Shown: in pieces, positions 44,080 through 51,793 of the stretch | Numbering within the stretch: position 1 is the first letter of the stretch | Layout: each line of letters starts with the position of its first letter | Assembly (NCBI GenBank): GCA_903833215.1 | Contig: CAILEM010000067.1 | Location: 62,001 to 126,000, forward strand | DNA length: 64,000 nucleotides | Direction of reading: 5' to 3' | Origin: an uncultured Armatimonadota bacterium | Lineage (GTDB): Bacteria; Armatimonadota; Fimbriimonadia; Fimbriimonadales; Fimbriimonadaceae | The notes under the pieces: generated by a model | What the model was told of the DNA's origin: nothing | Databases searched by the model: none | What the model saw: the letters and a program-made list of their open reading frames with translations, nothing else | Made by a program: the position numbers and the translations under genes

Positions 44080-45893
44080 GGGTTAGGGTTTCCGGTATCG
44101 TTCGCGTCCGGCTGAATCGGCTCATTGGAAGCAGGATCCTCATGAGAGTCCTTCTCCACCGACTTCACTAGCACGCCATCGTAATAGATGTTGAACATAG
44201 ATTTTGGCTGCTTTCCCTTGGCCGTAATATCGAATGTATCTCCGCTGTCGTGCATCTTCTCGTAGATATTTCTCGACCCGTCATCATCCAGCATCAGAAT
44301 CCGAACTTTTGTGCGCTTGGATAGATCTTTGAGGCTGAGATGAAGCGTGTAAAGGAAGCCATCAGAATCGTTCGCTGCCGTGCTTGCCGAATCGCCTCCA
44401 GGTCCGCTACTAATGAAGATATGGATGAGGCTTTGCCTTTGGACGACTGCACGCGCGGAAGGCTCGGACCTAACGACCGCCCCGACGGGTAATTTGGGGT
44501 CTGGCACCTTTGTAATCGTCTCAGACAGCGTGAGATTGAGCGTCCCCAGAAGCTCCTTCGCCTTGTCGACAGTGAGTCCATGCAACTCAGGTACTTTTAC
44601 GTTCTTCGTGCCTGAGCTTACGACCACTGAAACCTGTCCACCCTCTCGAACTTTCTGGCCCGGTTCTGGATCCACTTCAAGGATACTGTCTTGCTCAATC
44701 TTGTCGTTTGACTCACGTCGAGAGATTCGGAGGCTGAGCTTACTGTCTTTCAAAACCAGTTTGGCCTCAGCAATCGTACGATTCTTGATGTTCGGAACCG
44801 TGACCCATACCGTTCTGCGAAGATTCTGATAGAACCACATTCCGAGCACGGACACGAACAGGGTCAGACCCATCGTAAAGAGGAGCATCAGCCAAATGGG
44901 AACATCCCGTTCTTTCTTTTGCTTACCTTTGGCCTTAGGTTCTGCTGTTCCACGGATTGCAGACATTCGTGGTGCCACGGGCTGAGGACGCCCTCCAGGG
45001 CCCCTGCCTGAACTTGCCTGCGCAGGAGGCAGCGCTTCTGGGCGAAGCGGCCAACTTAGTTGTCTGCCAAACCGAAGCGCATCCTGCAACAACCGGAGGT
45101 CAGCGATCATGTCGGAGGCCGAGACATATCGCTGAGCAGGATCCTTGGACATCGCCTTCTTCACGATTTCATCTAAGACCACAGGAACGGCCAAACTCAT
45201 TGTGCGAAGGCTTGGTGTAGCAGCCGTCGAATGCTGCATAGCCATCGCCAAAGATGTTTCTGCGATGTAGGGAGACCTGCCTGAAATCAATTCGTACAGG
45301 AGTATTCCCACTGCGTAGACGTCGGAACTAGTGCTTGGCATCGCGCCTGCGCTCACTTCGGGAGCAAGGTAAGGGGCCATACCCGGCAGCACGATCACGC
45401 CGGCCGTCGGACTCGCAGAGTACGCCTCCCAGATCCCAGTTAATTCCAGCCTCACATCCCCATCTGCCATGACAGCCATGTTCTGAGGATTGAGGTCACC
45501 GTGGACTAAGCCAGAGCGATGTACGGCATCCAGTGCATGCAGAATGCTTATGGCCGTACCGACGGAAACAGGAATGGAGAACGGAGCTAGCTTTCGGATA
45601 CGATCTGCAAGGCTGGGCCCCCTGGTTAGGTCACCCAAAACGAACGACGTACCGTCTTCTGACTCGACACTGGTCAGCCGTTCAATGTTCGCGCTTTGAA
45701 CCACACTGTATTTTTGAACCGTGTTCGCAAGACGGTCGATGAAGCTGGGTTCATGTGAAAAGGGCGGTTTGATGATGCGGATGGACAGGTCTCGACCTTG
45801 AATTCGGTCTCGCGCCGCAAAAGTTGAGAAAATTGGCCCTTCGTGAAGTAGCCCAACCAACTCGTATCGAGCCTTGAGAATTTTGCCAATCAA
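44076..45893 (-). CDS. PASTA-domain receptor with degenerate (pseudo)kinase domain
   Basis: The 605-residue protein has a eukaryotic-type kinase-like domain (1-275), a Gly/Pro/Lys-rich linker, one membrane span (about 333-355) and two PASTA repeats (about 362-500), then an extracytoplasmic tail. The fold elements HGDLNPQN (131-138), APE (177-179) and SDVYAVGILLYEL are kept. However, the Gly-rich loop is LLHEGPIFSTF, the VAIK lysine is Arg39 (SIRII), the alpha-C Glu is not seen and DFG is L-T-G (151-153). ATP-Mg catalysis is therefore unlikely. PASTA domains bind muropeptides or lipid II, so a wall-sensing scaffold is a reasonable inference. Four-base overlaps join it to both neighbours. Confidence 0.9.
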   Translation of the reverse strand: MIGKILKARYELVGLLHEGPIFSTFAARDRIQGRDLSIRIIKPPFSHEPSFIDRLANTVQKYSVVQSANIERLTSVESEDGTSFVLGDLTRGPSLADRIRKLAPFSIPVSVGTAISILHALDAVHRSGLVHGDLNPQNMAVMADGDVRLELTGIWEAYSASPTAGVIVLPGMAPYLAPEVSAGAMPSTSSDVYAVGILLYELISGRSPYIAETSLAMAMQHSTAATPSLRTMSLAVPVVLDEIVKKAMSKDPAQRYVSASDMIADLRLLQDALRFGRQLSWPLRPEALPPAQASSGRGPGGRPQPVAPRMSAIRGTAEPKAKGKQKKERDVPIWLMLLFTMGLTLFVSVLGMWFYQNLRRTVWVTVPNIKNRTIAEAKLVLKDSKLSLRISRRESNDKIEQDSILEVDPEPGQKVREGGQVSVVVSSGTKNVKVPELHGLTVDKAKELLGTLNLTLSETITKVPDPKLPVGAVVRSEPSARAVVQRQSLIHIFISSGPGGDSASTAANDSDGFLYTLHLSLKDLSKRTKVRILMLDDDGSRNIYEKMHDSGDTFDITAKGKQPKSMFNIYYDGVLVKSVEKDSHEDPASNEPIQPDANDTGNPNP

Positions 45894-46099
45894 CTTTCAT
45901 CCGCCTCTCTGTCCCTCAAGAAGGCAAAGACAATACATAAGCCGAGCAACACGAGCGCGAAATACTGAATTGTTGGCGTATCTACCTGGGTCGCATATTG
46001 AGACGCATTACCGCTTAGAGCCGCGTTCTGACTGGCTGCGTATCCCAAACCTAGGAATGCGACAACGACAGCAGACAATAGAGTTCGCAGCTTATTCAT
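45890..46099 (-). CDS. 69-residue small membrane protein in the aro-PASTA operon
   Basis: The product has an N-terminal hydrophobic segment (LLSAVVVAFLGLGYAAS), a polar Ser/Asn/Gln-rich loop, and a second span (IQYFALVLLGLCIVFAFL) ending in RDREADES. It overlaps the aroB stop and the pseudokinase start by four bases each (ATGA), which is strong evidence of translation. A function with the PASTA receptor in the membrane is a reasonable guess, nothing more. No family recognised. Confidence 0.72.
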   Translation of the reverse strand: MNKLRTLLSAVVVAFLGLGYAASQNAALSGNASQYATQVDTPTIQYFALVLLGLCIVFAFLRDREADES

Positions 46100-47130
46100 G
46101 ATTCACGCATCGCAGCCAAGACCGTTGCTTCGGGCACCGACTCCACAAGTTTACATCGCCCAATATCGGATAGTAAGCTGAAGGCCAAGTTGCCTCCCGC
46201 TGCCTTCTTATCACCGTACATCGCGCTCAAAAGAGCACGCTCGCTCTTGAGTATCGAGTGTGTAGTTGGCAACCCCTGATTGGCTAGATACTGACTGACT
46301 TCTTGCGTGACACCCTTGCGGGTCATACCAAGCATCTCGCCGAGTTTGGCTTCAACGACCATCCCAATGCTGATAGCTTCGCCATGGAGAATGTTCCCAT
46401 AGCCAACGGCATATTCAACCGCATGCCCAACGGTGTGTCCAAAATTCAGGATCGCTCTTAGGCCAAGAGTTTCGAATTCATCCCCTTGAACAACTTCAGC
46501 TTTAAGTGCAATACACCGCCGCACAACTTCGCCTAGTGCGGGGTGCTCGACGCCCCAGCCTTCCGCCGCCAAGGGCTCCGTAAGGCCTGCATCCATGATA
46601 AAGGCATATTTCCAGACCTCGGCCATACCGTTCACAAATTGATTTACGGGAAGTGTCCTTAGGACCGCAACATCGATGGAGACTCCTGACGGTGGATAGA
46701 AAGCTCCCGCTAAATTCTTCCCTTCGACGAGATCCACTCCAACCTTTCCACCAACAGAGGAGTCAACCTGGGCCAAGAGGCTTGTAGGAATTTGGTAAAA
46801 CGGGACGCCTCGCATGTAGGTTGCGGCAACAAAGCCTGCCAAATCTCCAACCACACCGCCACCCAGTGCACAAATCATTGTCTTGCGTGATGCCTTGGTC
46901 TTTGCAAGCCAAGAGAGCAAGCTACCGTAGCTTTTCAGCGACTTGCTCTGCTCTCCCGGGTCAATCATGACAACTGGAGCCTTGGCTTCAAGTAGAGGGC
47001 CAAAGTGCTGGACCACGTTGGTATCCGTAATAATCCGCAGATCGGATGGCAACCGCTCGATCGCAGAATCGATTGACTCAAAGCGGACTTCGTAGCTACC
47101 GTATCTGTGACTGATCTGTATCGATTTCAT
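46096..47130 (-). CDS. aroB: 3-dehydroquinate synthase
   Basis: The ~344-residue NAD- and Zn-dependent enzyme makes 3-dehydroquinate, step two of the shikimate pathway. Key blocks: VMIDPGEQSKSLKSYGSLL, ICALGGGVVGDLAGFVAATYMRGVPFYQIPTSLLAQVDSSVGGKVGVDL, KNLAGAFYPP and AILNFGHTVGHAVE (zinc His). It overlaps aroK by 35 bases with ATG 47130, or 50 with ATG 47145; neither start has a strong Shine-Dalgarno sequence. Confidence 0.96.
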   Translation of the reverse strand: MKSIQISHRYGSYEVRFESIDSAIERLPSDLRIITDTNVVQHFGPLLEAKAPVVMIDPGEQSKSLKSYGSLLSWLAKTKASRKTMICALGGGVVGDLAGFVAATYMRGVPFYQIPTSLLAQVDSSVGGKVGVDLVEGKNLAGAFYPPSGVSIDVAVLRTLPVNQFVNGMAEVWKYAFIMDAGLTEPLAAEGWGVEHPALGEVVRRCIALKAEVVQGDEFETLGLRAILNFGHTVGHAVEYAVGYGNILHGEAISIGMVVEAKLGEMLGMTRKGVTQEVSQYLANQGLPTTHSILKSERALLSAMYGDKKAAGGNLAFSLLSDIGRCKLVESVPEATVLAAMRES

Positions 47131-47635
47131 ACTGTCTGATGGCATCTAGCACTCGGGTCATTCCACAACTTAGGTCGACATCGTCCACCGGTACAACGAC
47201 ATCAGCCCTGCGATAAAGTTCAAGTCGACTCTCAAGAATTGCTGCGGTTCTTTCCTCCCAATCGTCAACCTGAAGGAGTGGTCGCTTCTTCTTACTTACG
47301 GCTAGACGCTGAATGAGAGTTTCAATCTCTGCGTCAAGGAAGATCGTGCAACCTAAGCGTTTGAATTCCACCCAGTTCTCTTCACGCAAAACAATTCCGC
47401 CGCCGGTGGAAACGACACTAGCAGACGGCTCAATGCTCCGGATGACACTTGTCTCATGGTCTCGGAATGCCGCTTCCCCGTAGATTTGAAAAATCTGACT
47501 GATTGGACGACCCAGGCGCTGCTGTAGGAGGAGGTCCGTGTCAATAAACGTCCTCTGTGTATGTTCGGCAAGAGCCCTGCCGATGGAGGACTTACCTGCC
47601 CCCATCATTCCAATCAAAATCCAGCAACGATCCAT
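47096..47635 (-). CDS. aroK: shikimate kinase
   Basis: The 179-residue P-loop kinase phosphorylates shikimate. It starts CWILIGMMGAGKSSIGRALAEHTQRTFIDTDLLLQQRLG, containing the Walker A GMMGAGKSS, and has FRDHETSVIR, VVSTGGGIVL and a lid region (KKKRPLL). The ATG lies only six bases after a perfect 13-bp hairpin that follows pilQ, and there is no Shine-Dalgarno between them. aroKB following pilMNOPQ is the same order as in many proteobacteria. Confidence 0.96.
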   Translation of the reverse strand: MDRCWILIGMMGAGKSSIGRALAEHTQRTFIDTDLLLQQRLGRPISQIFQIYGEAAFRDHETSVIRSIEPSASVVSTGGGIVLREENWVEFKRLGCTIFLDAEIETLIQRLAVSKKKRPLLQVDDWEERTAAILESRLELYRRADVVVPVDDVDLSCGMTRVLDAIRQYEIDTDQSQIR

Positions 47636-47641
47636 AAAGAA

Positions 47642-47673
47642 GGGGTGGCAGGATCATTTTATCCTGCCACCCC
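47642..47673 (-). terminator. perfect hairpin between pilQ and aroK
   Basis: A 13-bp perfect stem GGGGTGGCAGGAT/ATCCTGCCACCCC with loop AAAATG (minus strand) is followed by TTCTTT and then directly the aroK ATG. It should terminate or attenuate the pil transcript. The incomplete T tract and its contact with the aroK start suggest partial readthrough or translational control. Confidence 0.8.
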
Positions 47674-47696
47674 ACCATTGTGATTCAATCTAGAGG

Positions 47697-49340
47697 CTAC
47701 GGTCCGCCTTGAGATCCTGCCGTATCTTCATCAACGATACTTGGAGTCACAAAGATCAAGAGTTCGCTGTTACCAACGGTCTTGGTTGCCTGTCGGAAGA
47801 ACTGACCGATAATCGGAAGTTCTGCGAGGACAGGAACCTTGTTCTGAGTATCGCTCTCGCTCTTGTTGGTCATACCACCAAGAACGATCGTCTCGTTGTT
47901 CTTGACACGAGCAACGACTGAGATCGACTGCTGCGACAAGTTTGGATACTGCTCGCCGTTAGGTCCTTGAGAGAAACCAACGAAGTTCGAGATCGTCGGC
48001 GTGAGATACACCGTGATTGTGTTGTCGTCGTTAATTCGAGGAGCAACAGCCAAGAACGTATATGCCGTGAGCGGATATGGTTGCGGAGTCGTGATGACCA
48101 CGCCGTTCGAGACTGTCGTCAAGTTGTAGAAAATCCACGAAGTGATGAGGCTTCCAACCGATGCTGGCTGGTTGTTGAGAGTCCTTACGATAGGAGCTGC
48201 AACGACCTTACCGCCACCTTCACTGAGTGAGACACGAAGTCTTGAAGTGATATTGCCTGTGGCATAGTTCAAGAAGACCGGGTCACCCGTGTTAACAAAG
48301 GTTCCTGGAGTTGTACCAGCGAACAAGGCACCTCTCTGGTAAAGAAATTCTGTACCGAAGTTCTTCGAAAGAGTGTCCGTTGTGGTGATGAACTCAACCT
48401 TGATCTCAACCTGGCGAGGAGCCACGTCGAAGAGGTTGATGTAGGTCTGAAGCTGATTGATATCGTCTTCATTTCCTCGCACGACCAAGCTGTTGTCAGT
48501 TGGATCGTATGAGATGAAGTCGATGCTGTCGCCGACTAGGCCCTGGCCACCAACGAGGGAAGTATTACCCTGACCACCGGCGCCACCCTGACCGCCGCCT
48601 CGACCACCCTGACCGCCGCCTTGGTTTCCACCAAGACCGCCACCTTGACCGCCACCAAAACCACCACCGAGCTGTGCTGCGCGCTCGCTACCGGGAAGTT
48701 TGATATCGCCACCAGACTCAGCGCCAGTCAAAGGAGTTTGTACCTGAGGAGACGCTGTGATAGGAGTGTAAGTCGTATTTGTATTTTGGATGGCGAGAGG
48801 GTTCACGTTCTTGCCGATCATTCGTGATGCATCTTCCGGACCAACGAGTTGAGCAAATCGCTTCAACTCACCGAGTCCACGTGTGACATCGAATGGGATG
48901 CTGAACATGATCGTGTCATACACATCTCGAGCTCCAGCCTTCAAGACTTTGAGCCTTCGAAGGAGCTTTGGAACCTTTGTTGGAATGACTGAAGGCGGTG
49001 CCTCAACCACGGGCTTGTTGTGGCTGATGATATACACCCCGTTCTCATCGCGCTTGAAATAAGCCCCTGCCGCCTGGCAGATGTATCGAACCGCATCCTC
49101 TGGACTCACTGCGTCCAGTTTCAAAGTGACCCGCTGATAAGGCTCGGAACTCGGCTGAACGACGAACTGGATCCCTGTTCTTTGGAACAGGGCGTTCGTC
49201 GCCGCCATCATATCCGCATCCTTAAGGTTCAGGTCGACCCTGACGTCAGACGCTTGCTGCGCCATGGCAACCGAAAGCGGCGCCACAACAGCACCCGCAA
49301 GCACCGCCACAAGTCCCAATTTTGCCCAGCTCAATCGCAT
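47697..49340 (-). CDS. pilQ: type IV pilus secretin PilQ with glycine-rich insert
   Basis: About 547 residues with a signal peptide (LGLVAVLAGAVVAPLSVAMAQQ). An N0/STN-like domain (VRVDLNLKDADMMAATNALFQRTGIQFVVQ) and an N1-like unit lead to a Gly/Gln-rich linker (about 220-265: GGGFGGGQGGGLGGNQGG...), then the last N domain (DFISYDPTDNSLVVRGNEDDINQLQTYINLFD) and the secretin barrel (KVEFITTTDTLSKNFGTEF; SRLRVSLSEGGGKVVAAPIVRTLNNQPA; KVPVLAELPIIGQFFR). It forms the outer-membrane gate for pili or related export. ATG 49340 has GAGG six bases upstream and a clean signal peptide; 49352 and 49364 are alternatives. Confidence 0.93.
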   Translation of the reverse strand: MRLSWAKLGLVAVLAGAVVAPLSVAMAQQASDVRVDLNLKDADMMAATNALFQRTGIQFVVQPSSEPYQRVTLKLDAVSPEDAVRYICQAAGAYFKRDENGVYIISHNKPVVEAPPSVIPTKVPKLLRRLKVLKAGARDVYDTIMFSIPFDVTRGLGELKRFAQLVGPEDASRMIGKNVNPLAIQNTNTTYTPITASPQVQTPLTGAESGGDIKLPGSERAAQLGGGFGGGQGGGLGGNQGGGQGGRGGGQGGAGGQGNTSLVGGQGLVGDSIDFISYDPTDNSLVVRGNEDDINQLQTYINLFDVAPRQVEIKVEFITTTDTLSKNFGTEFLYQRGALFAGTTPGTFVNTGDPVFLNYATGNITSRLRVSLSEGGGKVVAAPIVRTLNNQPASVGSLITSWIFYNLTTVSNGVVITTPQPYPLTAYTFLAVAPRINDDNTITVYLTPTISNFVGFSQGPNGEQYPNLSQQSISVVARVKNNETIVLGGMTNKSESDTQNKVPVLAELPIIGQFFRQATKTVGNSELLIFVTPSIVDEDTAGSQGGP

Positions 49341-49378
49341 TTCTATCCTCATAAACCCTCTCATTTCCTTAGCGATTA

Positions 49379-50086
49379 TTAGCCGCCGAAGCCGCCACGT
49401 CCGCCACCGCCGAAACCACCGCCGCCCATGCCGCCGCCGCCGAAGCCGCCGCCACCCATGCCGCCGCCACCCATGCCGCCGCCCATGCCGCCGCCCATGC
49501 CGCCGCCCATACCGCCGCCCATGCCGCCGCCCATACCACCGCCCATGCCGCCGCCCATACCACCTTGTCCGCCGCCAGACATACCTTGCTTAGACAAGGT
49601 GCTGAGTTCGGGTGGGATTTGGTAAGACTGATTTCCAGCCTTTGCGCCAAGCATTGCTGCGATGAACTGTGGATCCGCCGATCGGATCTTTATTCTTCGA
49701 ATGATTGTCGTTTTAACACTTGATGGAGCCTCGGAACTGCCCGCAGTTGGGGCTGTTGTCTCCGCTCTCTTCACGATCTCATAAACACCAGCCTCAACGC
49801 GATATGTTGCATCGACTTGACGCAGCACATTTTGGAGAGCCGTTTCGAACGTGACGTTCTTCAGGCTAACGGTTACCGTTCCCTGAACTTCGGGTGCGAT
49901 TGAGTAAGAAACGTTTACGTTCTTAAACAACGCGCGCAAGGCTTCACGAACATCCGCTTGTTCCAACTCCAGCGAAGGGATCGTCTTCTGAGAGATATCC
50001 TCCTGGGCTGAGGCAAGCGAAGGCATTGCACCGACTAGAAATAAGCCAAATGCAACACTCATGGCGAGCTTCATTGTTGTTTTCAT
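49379..50086 (-). CDS. exported secretin N0-domain protein with Gly-Met repeat tail
   Basis: The 235-residue protein has a signal peptide (LAMSVAFGLFLVGAMPSLASAQ), one secretin/STN N-domain (IPSLELEQADVREALRALFKNVNVSYSIAPEVQGTVTVSLKNVTFETALQNVLRQVDATYRVE, about 38-105), a short strand region (KTTIIRRIKIRSADPQFIAAMLGA), and a C-terminal tail of about 60 residues made of Gly-Met-Gly-Gly and Gly-Phe-Gly units. It has no beta-barrel domain, so it is not itself a secretin. It may dock on the PilQ ring. Strong GGAGG seven bases before ATG. It lies 38 bases before pilQ. Confidence 0.85.
   Translation of the reverse strand: MKTTMKLAMSVAFGLFLVGAMPSLASAQEDISQKTIPSLELEQADVREALRALFKNVNVSYSIAPEVQGTVTVSLKNVTFETALQNVLRQVDATYRVEAGVYEIVKRAETTAPTAGSSEAPSSVKTTIIRRIKIRSADPQFIAAMLGAKAGNQSYQIPPELSTLSKQGMSGGGQGGMGGGMGGGMGGGMGGGMGGGMGGGMGGGMGGGGMGGGGFGGGGMGGGGFGGGGRGGFGG
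49466..49561 (-). repeat. 12-bp coding tandem repeat (Gly-Met-Gly-Gly x8)
   Basis: Eight consecutive 12-base units (plus-strand form close to CCGCCGCCCATG, with CAT/ACC variation) have exact period 12, the CCCAT core recurring at 49470, 49482 and so on to 49554. Each encodes G-M-G-G. As the unit is a multiple of three, slippage would change tail length without frameshift. Confidence 0.9.
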
Positions 50087-50136
50087 TTGATAACCTCCAA
50101 ACCTTCAGAAGTTCGAAGTCCTCCAGTGTTTTGTCG

Positions 50137-50142
50137 ATTGTA
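50137..50142 (-). promoter_or_regulatory. possible internal -10 element before the secretin N0-domain gene
   Basis: TACAAT on the minus strand lies in the 115-base gap between the PilP-like gene and the secretin N0-domain gene, 51 bases upstream of its ATG. The -35 is weak. It could give extra transcription of the two outer-membrane components. Confidence 0.25.
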
Positions 50143-50201
50143 CATCTTTACGAATTAATGCGCTTATGCTCTAACGTCTTCCGCAAATTTCCTGGGTAAT
50201 C

Positions 50202-50900
50202 CTACATACCAAAGCCAGGAGTCATTTGCTTCTTACGATTTCCACCAGCACCTTGTGGAGGCATTCCTCCGGTAGGTGCCCCGCCTGTATTTCCAGAGAA
50301 ACCAGGAGGAGGGCTTTCAAGTCTTACTGTGATATTGTGCGGACCAACTGGACCATCTCGGTGAAGAACAGCCTTATCTTCATCAATCGATGCAACCGTC
50401 CATTCCGTCTTGGGAACTTTCATTCCTGGTCGAATAATGGTCGCTGCCTGGCCCGTACCCATATCGATGATTGCCAGTACGGAGTCGCCAACAATGATTC
50501 CGGCTAAGCGTCGGTAAGGTTGTGGTTCGTCTACAGGAATTTGTTTGGTCTCATCTGGAGGCAACTCGTACTGAGTCGTAAACCCACCCATAGTTCCCAT
50601 AACGCGCTCTACGTTTTGCTGGCGATCGTATGCAGCTTCTTCTCGAGTTAGCTCGAAAGGATCACCGCGATGGCCAAACCTTGAAGAGGATGCAACAAGC
50701 GTCTTATACGTCTTGTCATCCTTGGATTGCTCAACCGGCAAGCCTGCCGGCACGTTTGGTGGCGTGTAGCTAACGGGTGCCGTCGATGTTGACGTCATTT
50801 CCGGTGATGGAGCAGCAGGCGTGCTACTGCTTCCACCACCACACCCAATCGCAGCTGCGATAACTGCGCTTAGGGCCAGAACTCGAATAGGCACATTCAT
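50202..50900 (-). CDS. PilP-like pilus assembly lipoprotein
   Basis: The 232-residue product begins MNVPIRVLALSAVIAAAIGC with a lipobox (AIGC, Cys20), then a Ser/Thr/Pro-rich region. The C-terminal half has the PilP-like beta-sandwich pattern: PYRRLAGIIVGDSVLAIIDMGTGQAATIIRPGMKVPKTEWTVASIDEDKAVL. In other bacteria PilP links the PilN-PilO complex to the secretin. Its last 25 residues are Gly/Pro/Met-rich, ending RKKQMTPGFGM. Position in the operon supports PilP. A frame extension to 50966 (GTG) overlaps the pilO stop but lacks lipoprotein logic. Confidence 0.75.
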   Translation of the reverse strand: MNVPIRVLALSAVIAAAIGCGGGSSSTPAAPSPEMTSTSTAPVSYTPPNVPAGLPVEQSKDDKTYKTLVASSSRFGHRGDPFELTREEAAYDRQQNVERVMGTMGGFTTQYELPPDETKQIPVDEPQPYRRLAGIIVGDSVLAIIDMGTGQAATIIRPGMKVPKTEWTVASIDEDKAVLHRDGPVGPHNITVRLESPPPGFSGNTGGAPTGGMPPQGAGGNRKKQMTPGFGM

Positions 50901-50965
50901 TCTTAAATCACAATCCTTCTTTCTATTAGCAACTTCGATTTGGTCAGGCAACTTATTCCAGATCA

Positions 50966-51781
50966 CTACATTCCCTGCATGCTTGGCATCATGTTCTTCT
51001 TGCCGCCGCCTGGAGGTCCAGTAATTCCACCCGGGCCACCAAAGCTTGGCATACCACCAGGTCCACCAGGTCCACCGGCTGCAGATCCACCACCAGCGCC
51101 TTCATTCACATTCGGAGCAATCTTCTTCGTGCGAATAAAGCCTACGATAGACAGATTGTAGGTTCCTGTCAAATTAGGAGACGTTCCATCAATTCTTAGC
51201 CCATCGGTTACAGCGAGATACCGTGGCATCGATTTGTATGCGCGAACGTTGTCCAGAATCTGCTTGTAAGTTCCCTGAACGGTGATCGTTCCGAAGTCAA
51301 GCATAACGACTGGAAACTTCAAAGGTCCGTAGTTGTAGAACGATGCAAGAATCTGATTCACTGGAAGGTTCGCGTCAATACCTTGAACCATAGGCGCATT
51401 CAAGACTTTGACTCCACCCTTCTTCACCTGAGCGTTGACCGCGCGCTGAATGCTGTTGCGGAATTTTGGAGTATCGACGCTCAAATGCCAAGGGTCAACG
51501 GATAGATCAATACCTCCATCCTTCAAATCCATCGGCGGAGTCCGCGTTTCAATAATGGCTCTCCAGATATCGGCTTTCTTATTAACCATATCCTTAGCCT
51601 TGGCAACGCGCTTCTTAGCCTTATCCATCTTCTGGGCTTCGGCATCGTTGTCTTCCTTGCTCTTATTGAGCAAAGCGACTTCTTTCGTGTTCGGAAGGTA
51701 GTGGATAAACAAGCCCCAGCTAACTGCGACCACGCAGACCATTATTCCGATCATTAAAATTGCAAATTTTCCAAGTTTCAT
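50966..51781 (-). CDS. pilO: type IV pilus inner-membrane alignment protein PilO-like
   Basis: The 271-residue bitopic protein has one N-terminal membrane span (AILMIGIMVCVVAVSWGLFI), a coiled coil (about 36-75, KEDNDAEAQKMDKAKKRVAKAKDMVNKKAD), and a ferredoxin-like domain (LDFGTITVQGTYKQILDNVRAYKSMPRYLAVTDGLRIDG). The last ~40 residues are Gly/Pro-rich and end KKNMMPSMQGM. PilO pairs with PilN and helps join PilM to the secretin. It lies 12 bases after pilN. Confidence 0.85.
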   Translation of the reverse strand: MKLGKFAILMIGIMVCVVAVSWGLFIHYLPNTKEVALLNKSKEDNDAEAQKMDKAKKRVAKAKDMVNKKADIWRAIIETRTPPMDLKDGGIDLSVDPWHLSVDTPKFRNSIQRAVNAQVKKGGVKVLNAPMVQGIDANLPVNQILASFYNYGPLKFPVVMLDFGTITVQGTYKQILDNVRAYKSMPRYLAVTDGLRIDGTSPNLTGTYNLSIVGFIRTKKIAPNVNEGAGGGSAAGGPGGPGGMPSFGGPGGITGPPGGGKKNMMPSMQGM

Positions 51782-51793
51782 GTTCAGAATCTC

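Noticed and set aside
49395-49566. CRISPR-like regular repeats
   Set aside because: The 12-bp period with no spacers encodes Gly-Met-Gly-Gly in frame within a gene that has a signal peptide and strong ribosome-binding site. Proline-, arginine- and alanine-rich frames over the same DNA (for example 49264-49625) are artefacts of this repeat.
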